Source: Streptomyces rishiriensis
GTDB lineage: Bacteria > Actinomycetota > Actinomycetes > Streptomycetales > Streptomycetaceae
Length of the DNA: 64,000 nucleotides
Assembly (NCBI RefSeq): GCF_030815485.1
Contig: NZ_JAUSWV010000002.1
Span: 1,116,001-1,180,000 of the forward strand
Direction of reading: 5' to 3'
Shown here piece by piece: positions 25,796 to 33,761 of this stretch. Below the pieces are notes generated by a model, which saw only the letters and a program-made list of their open reading frames with translations, was not told the origin of the DNA and ran no database searches. Position 1 is the stretch's first letter, and each line of letters starts with the position of its first letter. The translations under genes and the position numbers were made by a program.

Positions 25796-27208
25796 CTAGG
25801 CGCCCCGGCGTACCCGGGCCGCCGCGCGTGCCTCGGCGGCCTGACGTGCCTCGGCGGCCTTGCGCGACTCGCCGCCGCGGCCCGGCCGGCCCGGGCGGGT
25901 GCCCATACCGCGGAAGGGAGCGCCGCCGCGCTGCGGACGCTCCGCGGCGACCCCGCTGCCGCCGACGGGGACGCCGGAGGGAGCCTGGGCGCCGGTGATG
26001 CGGCTCAGCTCCGCCTCGCCGGAGCGGACCTGCGTGATCTGCGCCCTGATGCCCGCGTCGGACAGCAGACGTGCCACGTCCCGGCGCTGGCTGTGCGTGA
26101 CCAGGGTGACGACACTGCCGGACTCGCCGGCGCGTGCCGTACGGCCGCCGCGGTGCAGGTAGTCCTTGTGGTCGGCCGGCGGGTCGACGTTGACGACGAG
26201 GTCGAGGTTGTCGATGTGGATGCCACGGGCCGCGACGTTGGTCGCCACCAGCACCGTGATCCGGCCGTCCTTGAACTGGGCCAGGGTGTGGTTGCGCTGG
26301 GGCTGCGACTTGCCGCCGTGCAGTGCGGCGGCCCTGACACCGCTGCCCAGCAGGTGGCGGGTGAACTGGTCGACGGCGTGCTTGGTGTCCAGGAACATGA
26401 GCACGCGCCCCTCGCGGGCGGCGATCTCGGTGGCGGCGGCGTACTTGTCGGCGCCGTGCACCTGAAGAACGTGGTGCTCCATCGTGGTGACCGCGGCCGC
26501 CGACGGGTCGACCGAGTGGACCACCGGGTCACGGAGGTAGCGGCGGACCAGGTGGTCGACGTTGCTGTCGAGCGTGGCCGAGAACAGCATGCGCTGGCCG
26601 TCGGGCCGTACCTGATCGAGAAGCTCGGTGACCTGCGGAAGGAAGCCCATGTCGGCCATCTGGTCGGCCTCGTCCAGGACCGTGATGTCCACCCGGTCCA
26701 GGCGGCAGTCCTTGCGCTCGACGAGATCAGTGAGGCGGCCCGGAGTCGCGACGACCACCTCGGCACCGGCCCGGAGCGCTCCGGACTGCCTGCCGATCGA
26801 CATGCCGCCGACCACGGTGGCCAGCCTCAGCTTCAGCAACCCGGCGTACGGGGTGAGCGCGTCGCTGACCTGCTGGGCCAGCTCGCGTGTGGGGACGAGG
26901 ACCAGGGCCAGCGGCTTGCGCGGCTCGGCACGCCGTCCCGCCGTGCGTACCAGGAGGGCCAGGCCGAAGGCGAGCGTCTTGCCCGACCCGGTGCGACCGC
27001 GGCCCAGGACGTCGCGGCCTGCGAGCGAGTTCGGCAGCGTCGCGGACTGGATCGGGAACGGCTCGTTCAGGCCGTGCGCGGCGAGCATCTCCAGCAGCGC
27101 GGCGGGCATGTCCAGTTCACCGAAGGTCGCTGCGGCGGGAAGTGCGGGGGTGACGGCGACCGGGAGTGCGAACTCGGAACGGTCATTCGTGCGAGCTGAA
27201 CGGCTCAA
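25796..27208 (-). CDS. DEAD-box RNA helicase
   Basis: The 470-residue helicase carries the Q motif (FGELDMP...PFPIQSATLP), motif I GRTGSGKT, PTREL, ATPGR, motif II LDEADQM, motif III SAT and C-terminal motifs including ATNVAARGIHI and HRGGRTARAG. A short Arg/Gly-rich basic tail follows, as in cold-associated RNA helicases. I place the start at TTG 27208, seven bases after GAGGAAGG. The ATG at 27364 would give an unconserved 52-residue extension running into the terminator of the cold-shock gene. It lies downstream of and in the same direction as the cold-shock gene, separated by a strong terminator. The likely role is unwinding structured RNA in ribosome assembly or cold adaptation. Confidence 0.92.
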   Translation of the reverse strand: MSRSARTNDRSEFALPVAVTPALPAAATFGELDMPAALLEMLAAHGLNEPFPIQSATLPNSLAGRDVLGRGRTGSGKTLAFGLALLVRTAGRRAEPRKPLALVLVPTRELAQQVSDALTPYAGLLKLRLATVVGGMSIGRQSGALRAGAEVVVATPGRLTDLVERKDCRLDRVDITVLDEADQMADMGFLPQVTELLDQVRPDGQRMLFSATLDSNVDHLVRRYLRDPVVHSVDPSAAAVTTMEHHVLQVHGADKYAAATEIAAREGRVLMFLDTKHAVDQFTRHLLGSGVRAAALHGGKSQPQRNHTLAQFKDGRITVLVATNVAARGIHIDNLDLVVNVDPPADHKDYLHRGGRTARAGESGSVVTLVTHSQRRDVARLLSDAGIRAQITQVRSGEAELSRITGAQAPSGVPVGGSGVAAERPQRGGAPFRGMGTRPGRPGRGGESRKAAEARQAAEARAAARVRRGA

Positions 27209-27346
27209 AGGAGAACCTTCCTCGGCGGGGGGCACGCATCGAGGAATTCCCGGCGGAAGCGAGAAGAAGCCGGGTGAATCGCAAGCACGAGCCGAAAATG
27301 AGACTGAAGGAATTCCATCAGGTCTTCGGAATCCTGGAAAGCAGCA

Positions 27347-27382
27347 AGCTGGGGCCCGCACCAAGCGGTGCGGGCCCCAGCT
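27347..27382 (-). terminator. Strong hairpin after the cold-shock gene
   Basis: Sixteen-base perfect arms, AGCTGGGGCCCGCACC and GGTGCGGGCCCCAGCT, with a 4-base loop, 19 bases past the cold-shock stop codon. It separates that gene from the RNA helicase. Confidence 0.9.
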
Positions 27383-27400
27383 GCCTCATACGCTTTCGCG

Positions 27401-27604
27401 TCAGGCGGGCGTGATGTTCTCCGCCTGCGGGCCCTTCTGGCCCTGCGTGACGTCGAAGTTCACCTTCTGGCCTTCCTGAAGCTCACGGAAGCCCTGGGTG
27501 GCGATGTTCGAGTAGTGAGCGAAAACGTCGGGGCCGCCGCCGTCCTGCTCGATGAAACCGAATCCCTTTTCCGAGTTGAACCACTTGACGGTGCCAGTAG
27601 CCAT
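27401..27604 (-). CDS. Cold-shock protein, CspA family
   Basis: A 67-residue cold-shock domain protein: [20 protein letters not shown] carries RNP1 (KGFGFI) and DVFAHYS is RNP2. It binds single-stranded RNA and DNA and acts as an RNA chaperone. The ATG at 27604 follows AAGGAG with ideal spacing. The frame stays open upstream but that part is leader. The strong hairpin after the stop and AT-containing leader upstream fit a highly expressed single-gene transcript, as is usual for this family. Confidence 0.96.
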   Translation of the reverse strand: MATGTVKWFNSEKGFGFIEQDGGGPDVFAHYSNIATQGFRELQEGQKVNFDVTQGQKGPQAENITPA

Positions 27605-28077
27605 GTCACATCTCCTTCGGGGCAGTGCCCAGAGGTCCACACCGTGTGGACCCATGCGTTGCCACAATGAACCCCGTCCGGATAAGCACCGGAGATACAA
27701 AAATGCCCGGCGACAGACAGCCGCCGAGGCACTTGAAGTTTCGGGAACCACAACTGCAACTACTCGAAGCCTAGCACGGTACATACAACCGCACTACCTT
27801 TCGCCCACCCGGCGCCGCAGCGGGCGCGCAAGCCTGTACGAAGTCAAATACACGCGAAAGGTTAATTTTCAGATTACACAAGGTGCGCACCAGGAGAACA
27901 CCCCCGTGGCTCCTGCGCGCGCCGCCCGCCCCGGCGGGGCAGCGCGCCAGCGCGGAGCCGGGCCCGCCCCGGCGCGCTCCGCCCCGCCCCGGCGCGACGG
28001 CACGGCACGGCACGGCACGGTCGGCGGTGGGAAAACGCGTCGACAGCGCGGAGCCACGCCCGGCACAGTGGCCGCTT
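27605..28077. other. Leader of the cold-shock gene and gap to the methyltransferase
   Basis: No gene is supported. The ~180 bases next to the cold-shock ATG probably form its transcribed leader; such leaders are long in this family. Near 27780-27890 the sequence becomes AT-richer. The rest is GC-rich simple sequence. Confidence 0.5.
27997..28020. repeat. Pentanucleotide repeat ACGGC
   Basis: About five direct copies of ACGGC stand just upstream of the methyltransferase gene. Slipped-strand length changes are likely, and they would alter the spacing of any promoter there. Confidence 0.6.
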
Positions 28078-28818
28078 GTGACGAGCAGCGAACTGTGGAC
28101 CCGCGCGACCGCCGACCGCTACGACGCCGAGGAGAGCGAGAGATCCTCGGCCGCCGCGCTCGGACCGACTCTCGACTTTCTCGCCGAGCTCGCCGGGGAC
28201 GGCCGGGCACTGGAGTTCGCCATCGGAACGGGACGCGTCGGCGTCCCGCTCCGGGAGCGCGGCGTGCCGGTGGTGGGCATCGAACTGTCCGAGCACATGG
28301 CGGCGGTACTGCGGCGCAAGATCGACGAGGACAGGCTCCCGGTCGCCATCGGGGACATGGCCACGACCGTCGTCCCCGGCCGGTTCACCCTGGTGTATCT
28401 GGTCTACAACACCATCACGAACCTGCTCACGCAGGAGGAGCAGGTCGAGTGCTTCCGCAACGCCGCACGGCACCTGGCGCCCGGCGGGCGTTTCGTCATC
28501 GAGCTGGGGGTGCCGCCCCTGCGGTTCTTGCCGCCCGGGCAGGTCGCGGTGCCGTTCGACGTCTCCGAGCGGCACCTCGGCTTCGACACCTTCGACCTGG
28601 TCGAACAGATGCTCGTCTCGCACCACCTCACCCGCGACGCCGAGGACGGCCGCTACCGCCGTGGAGCCTCCCTGCACCGGTACGCGTGGCCGGCCGAGCT
28701 CGACCTCATGGCGCGGATCGCGGGACTCGAACCGGAACGGCGTGTCGCGGACTGGGACGGCGCGCCGTTCACCCAGGACTCGGCGAAGCACATCTCGGTG
28801 TGGCGCAAGCCGGCCTGA
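28078..28818 (+). CDS. SAM-dependent class I methyltransferase
   Basis: The 246-residue protein has a Rossmann methyltransferase fold. Motif I is ALEFAIGTGRVGVPL, the acidic residue ending strand 2 is in VVGIELSEHM, a later motif reads VYLVYNTITNL and motif III is LAPGGRFVIELG. The substrate is unknown. I chose the GTG at 28078 (VTSSELWTRATADRYD), where family similarity begins; no clear ribosome site precedes it, so the mRNA may be leaderless. A longer frame runs through the ACGGC repeat and is not conserved-looking. The next gene is 104 bases downstream. Confidence 0.8.
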   Translation: MTSSELWTRATADRYDAEESERSSAAALGPTLDFLAELAGDGRALEFAIGTGRVGVPLRERGVPVVGIELSEHMAAVLRRKIDEDRLPVAIGDMATTVVPGRFTLVYLVYNTITNLLTQEEQVECFRNAARHLAPGGRFVIELGVPPLRFLPPGQVAVPFDVSERHLGFDTFDLVEQMLVSHHLTRDAEDGRYRRGASLHRYAWPAELDLMARIAGLEPERRVADWDGAPFTQDSAKHISVWRKPA

Positions 28819-28922
28819 CGGACCTTCCTCACCGCCGGGCCGCCCCGCCGTGCGCGGCGACTTCGCCCGGTGATTGGCTGTCCCCGGTTCCGGCAGCCAG
28901 TCCATCCACAGGAGGCCCCGTC

Positions 28923-29138
28923 ATGAGCAGTCCCCAGGTACTCGAGTACAAGGTCGTCACCTTCCGCGAGTCACTGATCGGTGACGCGCTGGACAGCGAC
29001 AAGCTGGAGAAGGTGCTCAACAAGCACGCCGAGGACGGCTGGGCCCTCAAGGCGATCACGTCCGCCGACGTCAAGGGCCGCATCGGGCCCGGCGCGGTCG
29101 AGGGCCTGCTCCTCACGCTGGAGCGCCCGCGCCGCTGA
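28923..29138 (+). CDS. DUF4177 family small protein
   Basis: A 71-residue protein with the DUF4177 pattern: YKVVTFRESLIG, LEKVLNKHAEDGWALKAIT, then a strand ending LLLTLERP. The function of the family is unknown. The ATG at 28923 is preceded by AGGAGG at good spacing. A possible terminator follows at 29161-29188. Confidence 0.88.
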   Translation: MSSPQVLEYKVVTFRESLIGDALDSDKLEKVLNKHAEDGWALKAITSADVKGRIGPGAVEGLLLTLERPRR

Positions 29139-29160
29139 CGGCAGCGGTACTGCCCGGAGT

Positions 29161-29188
29161 GCCGCTCCGCGGAAGGCCGTGGAGCGGC
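29161..29188 (+). terminator. Possible hairpin after the DUF4177 gene
   Basis: Arms GCCGCTCC and GGAGCGGC (8 bases, perfect) flank a 12-base loop, 22 bases past the stop. It is short for this GC content. Confidence 0.4.
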
Positions 29189-29278
29189 CCGGGCCCCGGG
29201 TCCGCGTGCCTTCGCCTTCCGTCGGTGACACCCGTGACCATGAAGCCCTCAATGACGCGGAAAGTCACAAAGCTCCCT

Positions 29279-29300
29279 GTTGTATGGCCTCACGTACAAC
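29279..29300 (+). promoter_or_regulatory. Inverted repeat GTTGTA-N10-TACAAC before the permease
   Basis: Perfect 6-base arms lie 14 bases upstream of the permease ATG and next to its GAGG ribosome site, in a locally AT-richer segment. The size and layout resemble a GntR- or TetR-type operator. No regulator gene is adjacent. Confidence 0.35.
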
Positions 29301-29314
29301 CGGAGCGAGGGAAC

Positions 29315-30817
29315 ATGGCCGACGACACCACTGACGCACGTCCGCCTGACGGGCTGAAGGCCGATGCGATCGGCTTCGTGGACGCCCTCGTCATCGGGCT
29401 CAACGCCACCTCGCCGGCGTACTCGCTCGCGGCGGTCATCGGCCCGATCGTGGCGCTGGTCGGCATCTACGCTCCCGGCGTGCTGGTCGCGTCGTTCGTG
29501 CCGATGCTGCTGATCGCGTCGGCGTTCTACTACCTCAACAAGGTCGACCAGGACTGCGGCACCACCTTCTCGTGGGTCACCCGGGCCATGGGGCCCTGGG
29601 CCGGCTGGCTCGGCGGCTGGGCCATCACCATGACCGGAGTGCTGGTCGTGGGGTCGCTGGCGGACGTCGCCGTGAGCTTCGCGCTGCTCGCCTTCGGCCT
29701 CGACAGCTGGGTCGACAACGACTTCGTACGCCAGCTGCTCGCGGTGTTGCTCATCCTCGTGATGACGGCCGTCTGCGTCGTGGGCACCGAGGTGTCCGCC
29801 AAGGTGCAGAACGTCCTCATCCTCGCCCAGGTCGTCTGTCTGCTCGCCTTCGTCGTCGTAGCGCTCTACCGCGTCTACGCGGGCACCACGACCTCCGATT
29901 CCGTCGAACCGGCGCTCGGCTGGCTCAACCCCTTCGGTGCCGGCGGCTCGACACTGACCGGGGCCCTGTTGCTGGGGGTGTTCATCTACTGGGGCTGGGA
30001 GTCCGCGGTCAATCTCACCGAGGAGGTGGAGGACTCCGCCACCGCTCCCGGCAAGGCGGGGATCTGGTCGACGGTCGTCCTTCTGGTGACCTACGTCTCG
30101 GTCGGTTTCGCCGTCGTGGCCTATGCCGGAACGGCCTTCCTGGCCGAGAACGCCGACGAGGAGGAGTTCGTCTTCGCTCTCCTCGCCGGTCAGGTGATGG
30201 GTGGCTGGGACTGGGTCGTGCTGCTGGCGGTCTCCACCTCCGCGCTGGCCTCGACGCAGACGACGATCATCCCGGCGTCCCGTACGGCGCTGTCCATGGC
30301 CCGCCGTCACGCGCTGCCCGCGCACTTCGCGCACATCCACCCGCGGTTCCGTACGCCCGACGTGAGCACCTGGTGGGTCGCCGGCATCGCCATCGCCTGG
30401 TACCTCGTCCTCAACCGGATCAGCACCAACGCCCTCTTCGACTCGCTCACCGCGCTGTCGCTGCTGATCGCGTTCTACTACGCCCTCACCGGCGTGGCCT
30501 GCGCCGTCTACCACCGCCGCCATCTCACGGAGAGCGTCCGCCACTTCGTGCTCATCGGGGCGGGCCCACTCGTCGGCGCCGGGCTGCTGGCGTGGCTCCT
30601 CGTGGAATCGGTCTCCGACATGTCCGATGCCGCGAACTCCTACACCGGCGCCTCGTGGCTCGGGGTCGGCCCCCCGCTCGTCATCGGCGTCGGCATCGCC
30701 CTCGCGGGTGTGGTGCTCATGGTGGTGTGGCGGCTGAAGTCACCCGCCTTCTGGTCGGAACGGGCGGGCGTCGCCGATCCCGATCTGGTCCACGGCGTCC
30801 CCGGCAAGGAGTCCTGA
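29315..30817 (+). CDS. APC-superfamily amino acid permease
   Basis: The 500-residue membrane protein has about twelve hydrophobic segments. APC family marks include the N-terminal GLNATSPAYSLAAVIGPIVA (TM1 with its unwound glycine region), the GWAITMTGVLVVGSLADVAV segment and the ESAVNLTEE loop. ASTQTTIIPASRTALSMARR is the conserved cytoplasmic stretch. It should import amino acids or amines with protons. The ATG at 29315 has GAGGGA upstream; longer frames are leader. The universal stress gene starts one base after its stop, a common pairing in which the stress protein may tune the transporter. Confidence 0.9.
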   Translation: MADDTTDARPPDGLKADAIGFVDALVIGLNATSPAYSLAAVIGPIVALVGIYAPGVLVASFVPMLLIASAFYYLNKVDQDCGTTFSWVTRAMGPWAGWLGGWAITMTGVLVVGSLADVAVSFALLAFGLDSWVDNDFVRQLLAVLLILVMTAVCVVGTEVSAKVQNVLILAQVVCLLAFVVVALYRVYAGTTTSDSVEPALGWLNPFGAGGSTLTGALLLGVFIYWGWESAVNLTEEVEDSATAPGKAGIWSTVVLLVTYVSVGFAVVAYAGTAFLAENADEEEFVFALLAGQVMGGWDWVVLLAVSTSALASTQTTIIPASRTALSMARRHALPAHFAHIHPRFRTPDVSTWWVAGIAIAWYLVLNRISTNALFDSLTALSLLIAFYYALTGVACAVYHRRHLTESVRHFVLIGAGPLVGAGLLAWLLVESVSDMSDAANSYTGASWLGVGPPLVIGVGIALAGVVLMVVWRLKSPAFWSERAGVADPDLVHGVPGKES

Positions 30818-30818
30818 G

Positions 30819-31235
30819 ATGGCGGTCGTCCTCGGTTACGACGAATCTCCCGGCGCGGTACGCGCCCTGCGCATCGCGATCGAGACGGCGGCCGCGTTCC
30901 GCGAGCCGCTGGTGCTGGTCTACGGCGCCGCGGCCCCGGGGCCGGGTGGCGAGGAGTACCGGGCCCACCGGGAAGCGGTCCGCGAGGCCGGACGCGTCGC
31001 CCTCGATCACGCCGTCACGGTGGCCGAAGCGGCGGGCGTGTCCACGACCGTCGAGATCATCGACCAGAAACCGGCGCCCGCGCTGGTCGACTCCGCGGCA
31101 CGCCACGGGGCGCGGTTCATCGTGGTGGGCAGCTGGGGCGAGAGTCCGATGCGCGGGGCGCTGCTGGGCTCGACCCCGCACAAGCTCCTGCACCTGTCGA
31201 GTGTTCCGGTGCTCTGCGTCCCGACGGAACCGTGA
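30819..31235 (+). CDS. Universal stress protein (UspA family)
   Basis: A single-domain UspA protein of 138 residues. The N-terminal VVLGYDESPGAVRALRIA and the C-terminal ATP-binding motif G-2x-G-9x-G(S/T) are intact (GSWGESPMRGALLGS), so it should bind ATP. It starts one base after the permease stop, so the two are translated from one mRNA. It converges with the YjbQ gene, leaving 17 bases between the stops. Confidence 0.93.
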   Translation: MAVVLGYDESPGAVRALRIAIETAAAFREPLVLVYGAAAPGPGGEEYRAHREAVREAGRVALDHAVTVAEAAGVSTTVEIIDQKPAPALVDSAARHGARFIVVGSWGESPMRGALLGSTPHKLLHLSSVPVLCVPTEP

Positions 31236-31252
31236 GCCGCCGGGCCTCCCCG

Positions 31253-31675
31253 TCACCCCAGGAAACTCAGCCGCACCTGACGGTCGGGGTTGTCCTTGTT
31301 CGTGTCCACCAGGCACACCGACTGCCAGGTGCCCAGTTCCAGCCTTCCGTCCACGACCGGCAGGGTCGCATGGGGCGGGACGAAGGCCGGGAGCACGTGG
31401 TCGCGGCCGTGGCCGGGGCTGCCGTGCCGGTGCTGCCAACGGTCGTCGGCGGGGAGGAGGGTGTGCAGGGCGGCGAGCAGGTCGTCGTCGCTTCCGGCGC
31501 CCGTCTCGATGATCGCGATCCCGGCGGTGGCGTGCGGGACGAAGACGTTGAGCAGACCGCCACGGCCGGCGGCCACCTCACGCAGGAACGTCTCGCAGTC
31601 CCCGGTGAGGTCGACGACCCTCTCCCGGGAGCCTGAGGCGATGTGCAGGACTCGGGTGGTGAACGCATCTGACAT
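31253..31675 (-). CDS. YjbQ family protein (secondary thiamine-phosphate synthase type)
   Basis: This 140-residue protein matches YjbQ/UPF0047: GLLNVFVPHATAGIAIIE, then DDLLAALHTLL, HRHGSPGHGRDHVLPAF and LGTWQSVCLVDTNKDNPDRQ. The conserved histidines and the ETG glutamate are present. Some members show weak thiamine-phosphate synthase activity; the physiological role is uncertain. The ATG at 31675 sits after GAGGATGGGGGC; an upstream ATG at 31693 adds six unconserved residues. Confidence 0.88.
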   Translation of the reverse strand: MSDAFTTRVLHIASGSRERVVDLTGDCETFLREVAAGRGGLLNVFVPHATAGIAIIETGAGSDDDLLAALHTLLPADDRWQHRHGSPGHGRDHVLPAFVPPHATLPVVDGRLELGTWQSVCLVDTNKDNPDRQVRLSFLG

Positions 31676-31764
31676 GCCCCCATCCTCACCCATGCGCCGG
31701 GCTGCCCGCCCGATCGCACAGCCGGACCGGGAAGATCCACGCCGGCCCTTCCGTTGGTAGAAGC

Positions 31765-32841
31765 GTGAACAACTTGCGTGAGGTCGAGGTGGTCGTCATC
31801 GGCGCGGGCCAGGCGGGTCTGGCCGGCGCCTATCACCTGCGGCGCACCGGTCTCGAGCCGGAGCGCGACTTCGTGGTGCTGGACCGCGCCCCCGCCCCCG
31901 GCGGCGCCTGGCAGTTCAGGTGGCCGTCACTGACGTACGGCAAGGTGCACGGGATGCACGCGCTCCCTGGCATGGAGCTGACGGACGCGGATCCCGCCCG
32001 GCCGTCGTCCGAGGTCGTGGCCGAGTACTTCGACGCCTACGAGCGCGCCTTCGACCTGCGAGTACGGCGGCCGGTCGAGGTGCGGGCCGTGCGTGAGGGC
32101 TCCGGTGGGCGGCTGCTCGTCGAGACCTCCGACGGCATGTGGTCCGCCCGGGCCCTGATCAACGCCACGGGCACCTGGGACCGGCCGTTCTGGCCGCGCT
32201 ACCCCGGCCAGGAGACCTTCCGCGGCCGGCAGCTGCACACCGCGCGGTACCCCGGTCCCGAGGCGTTCGCCGGGCTGCGGGTGGTCGTGGTGGGGGGTGG
32301 CGCGTCCGGTACCCAGCACCTGCTGGAGATCGCGCCGTACGCGGCGCGGACCACGTGGGTGACACGGCGGCCGCCCGTCTTCCGCGAGGGGCCCTTCGAC
32401 GAGGGGGCCGGCCGCGCGGCCGTCGCGCTCGTGGAGGAGCGGGTGCGCCAGGGGCTGCCACCGAGGAGCGTGGTGTCCGTGACGGGTCTGCCGCTCAACG
32501 ACGCGATCCGGCAGGGGCTCGCCGACGGGGTGCTGGACCGGCTGCCCATGTTCGACCGGATCACTCCGGAGGGCGTGGAGTGGGACGACGGGCGCACGGT
32601 CGCCGCCGATGTCATCCTGTGGGCGACCGGCTTCCGGGCCGCCATCGACCATCTCGCGCCGCTGCGGCTGCGTGAGCCGGGCGGCGGGATCCGGGTCGAG
32701 GGGTCGCGTGCCGTCGCCGATCCGCGCGTTCATCTGGTCGGCTACGGGCCTTCTGCCAGCACCATCGGCGCCAACCGGGCCGGCCGCGCGGCCGTACGGG
32801 ACATCAGGCGGCTGCTCGCGGGAGAGGCGGTCGCCGCCTGA
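31765..32841 (+). CDS. FAD/NAD(P)H-dependent flavin monooxygenase-like oxidoreductase
   Basis: The 358-residue enzyme has two dinucleotide folds: the N-terminal FAD motif VVVIGAGQAGLAGAY and a central NAD(P)H motif VVVVGGGASGTQHLLEIA. Between them is INATGTWDRPFWPRYPG, like the FMO/Baeyer-Villiger and CzcO-type family; the C-terminal ATG motif is ILWATGFRAAI. The complete FxGxxxHxxx(Y/F) signature is only partly met (FRGRQLHTARY). Substrates are unknown. The start is the GTG at 31765. It converges with mltG, with 12 bases between the stops. Confidence 0.88.
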   Translation: MNNLREVEVVVIGAGQAGLAGAYHLRRTGLEPERDFVVLDRAPAPGGAWQFRWPSLTYGKVHGMHALPGMELTDADPARPSSEVVAEYFDAYERAFDLRVRRPVEVRAVREGSGGRLLVETSDGMWSARALINATGTWDRPFWPRYPGQETFRGRQLHTARYPGPEAFAGLRVVVVGGGASGTQHLLEIAPYAARTTWVTRRPPVFREGPFDEGAGRAAVALVEERVRQGLPPRSVVSVTGLPLNDAIRQGLADGVLDRLPMFDRITPEGVEWDDGRTVAADVILWATGFRAAIDHLAPLRLREPGGGIRVEGSRAVADPRVHLVGYGPSASTIGANRAGRAAVRDIRRLLAGEAVAA

Positions 32842-32853
32842 CGTCCCACCAGG

Positions 32854-33708
32854 TCAGCCGGCCGCCGCCGACTGACTCTTCGGGCTCCGCTGGTTGCGAG
32901 TGAACTCGGCGACGTTGCGCTGGTGTTCCGCGTAGTTCGCCGTGAAGCGGGTGTCGCCCGGCTTGACCGTGACGAAGTACAGCCAGTCGCCCGGGGTGGG
33001 ACTGATGGCCGCGCGCAGCGCCTCCTCACCGGGGTTGTCGATCGGCGTCGGCGGCAGACCCATGCGCTGGTAGGAGTTGTAGGGGCTCTCGACACGGGTG
33101 TCGTTCTCCGTCGTCTTGAGCGTGAAGCGGTTCAGCGCGTAGTTGATGGTGGAGTCCATCTGCAACGGCATGCCGCGCTCCAGGCGGTTGAACACGACCC
33201 TGGCCACCTTGCCCATGTCCGCCTTGGTGGCGGCCTCGGCCTGCACGAGGCTGGCGACGGTGACCGCCTGGTAGACGTTCATGGCGTTGCGCTGCGCGCC
33301 GGCCGCCGTCGGCGCCCCGTTGAACCTCTTGTTGGCGGTGTCGACCATGTAGGCCAGCAGGGTCTGCGGCGTCGCCTTCTCGTCCAGCGGATACGTCGCC
33401 GGGAAGAGGTAGCCCTCCGGGTTCCCCTCCGCCTCGTTCGGCAGCTTCAGCCCGGCCTTCGGCAACGCGTTCCGGGTGGTGCCGGCCGGCAGGGCGAGCG
33501 CCTTGTCGACGGCCTCGTAGACCTGGCTCGCGCGCCAGCCCTCCGGGATGACCAGGGTGGCCGGCTTCGGCTTCTCCCCCGGGCTCTCCAGGCTCAGCAG
33601 CGGCACCGCCACGGCGGCGCCGGCCACGAAGGCTCCGGTCGCGATGAGGACGAGACGGCCCCGGCGCGTCAGTCGAATCGTGCTCCGTGGCGGAGTGTTC
33701 ATCTGCAT
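32854..33708 (-). CDS. mltG: Endolytic transglycosylase MltG
   Basis: The 284-residue protein has a short cytoplasmic start, one membrane anchor (LVLIATGAFVAGAAVAVPLL) and a periplasm-facing YceG/MltG domain. Family marks are GNPEGYLFPATYPL, the catalytic-glutamate segment ASLVQAEAA, RVVFNRLERGMPLQMDSTINY and the SPYNSYQRMGLPPTPIDNPG loop. It cuts nascent glycan strands and helps set their length. It is shorter than the main Streptomyces MltG, which has a long disordered N-terminus, so it may be a second copy. The in-frame ATG at 33702 is an alternative start. It is downstream of and parallel to the ABC exporter gene, with a 53-base AT-rich gap that may carry its own promoter. Confidence 0.9.
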   Translation of the reverse strand: MQMNTPPRSTIRLTRRGRLVLIATGAFVAGAAVAVPLLSLESPGEKPKPATLVIPEGWRASQVYEAVDKALALPAGTTRNALPKAGLKLPNEAEGNPEGYLFPATYPLDEKATPQTLLAYMVDTANKRFNGAPTAAGAQRNAMNVYQAVTVASLVQAEAATKADMGKVARVVFNRLERGMPLQMDSTINYALNRFTLKTTENDTRVESPYNSYQRMGLPPTPIDNPGEEALRAAISPTPGDWLYFVTVKPGDTRFTANYAEHQRNVAEFTRNQRSPKSQSAAAG

Positions 33709-33761
33709 GCGGGCACGGTAACCCTCATATCATGACAACTCCGACACGACTTGCCATACTT

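Noticed and set aside
24634..25998. A 454-codon plus-strand frame across the gap at 24.6-25.2 kb
   Set aside because: It runs antisense through the OsmC and helicase genes, has poor codon bias and no recognisable domain.
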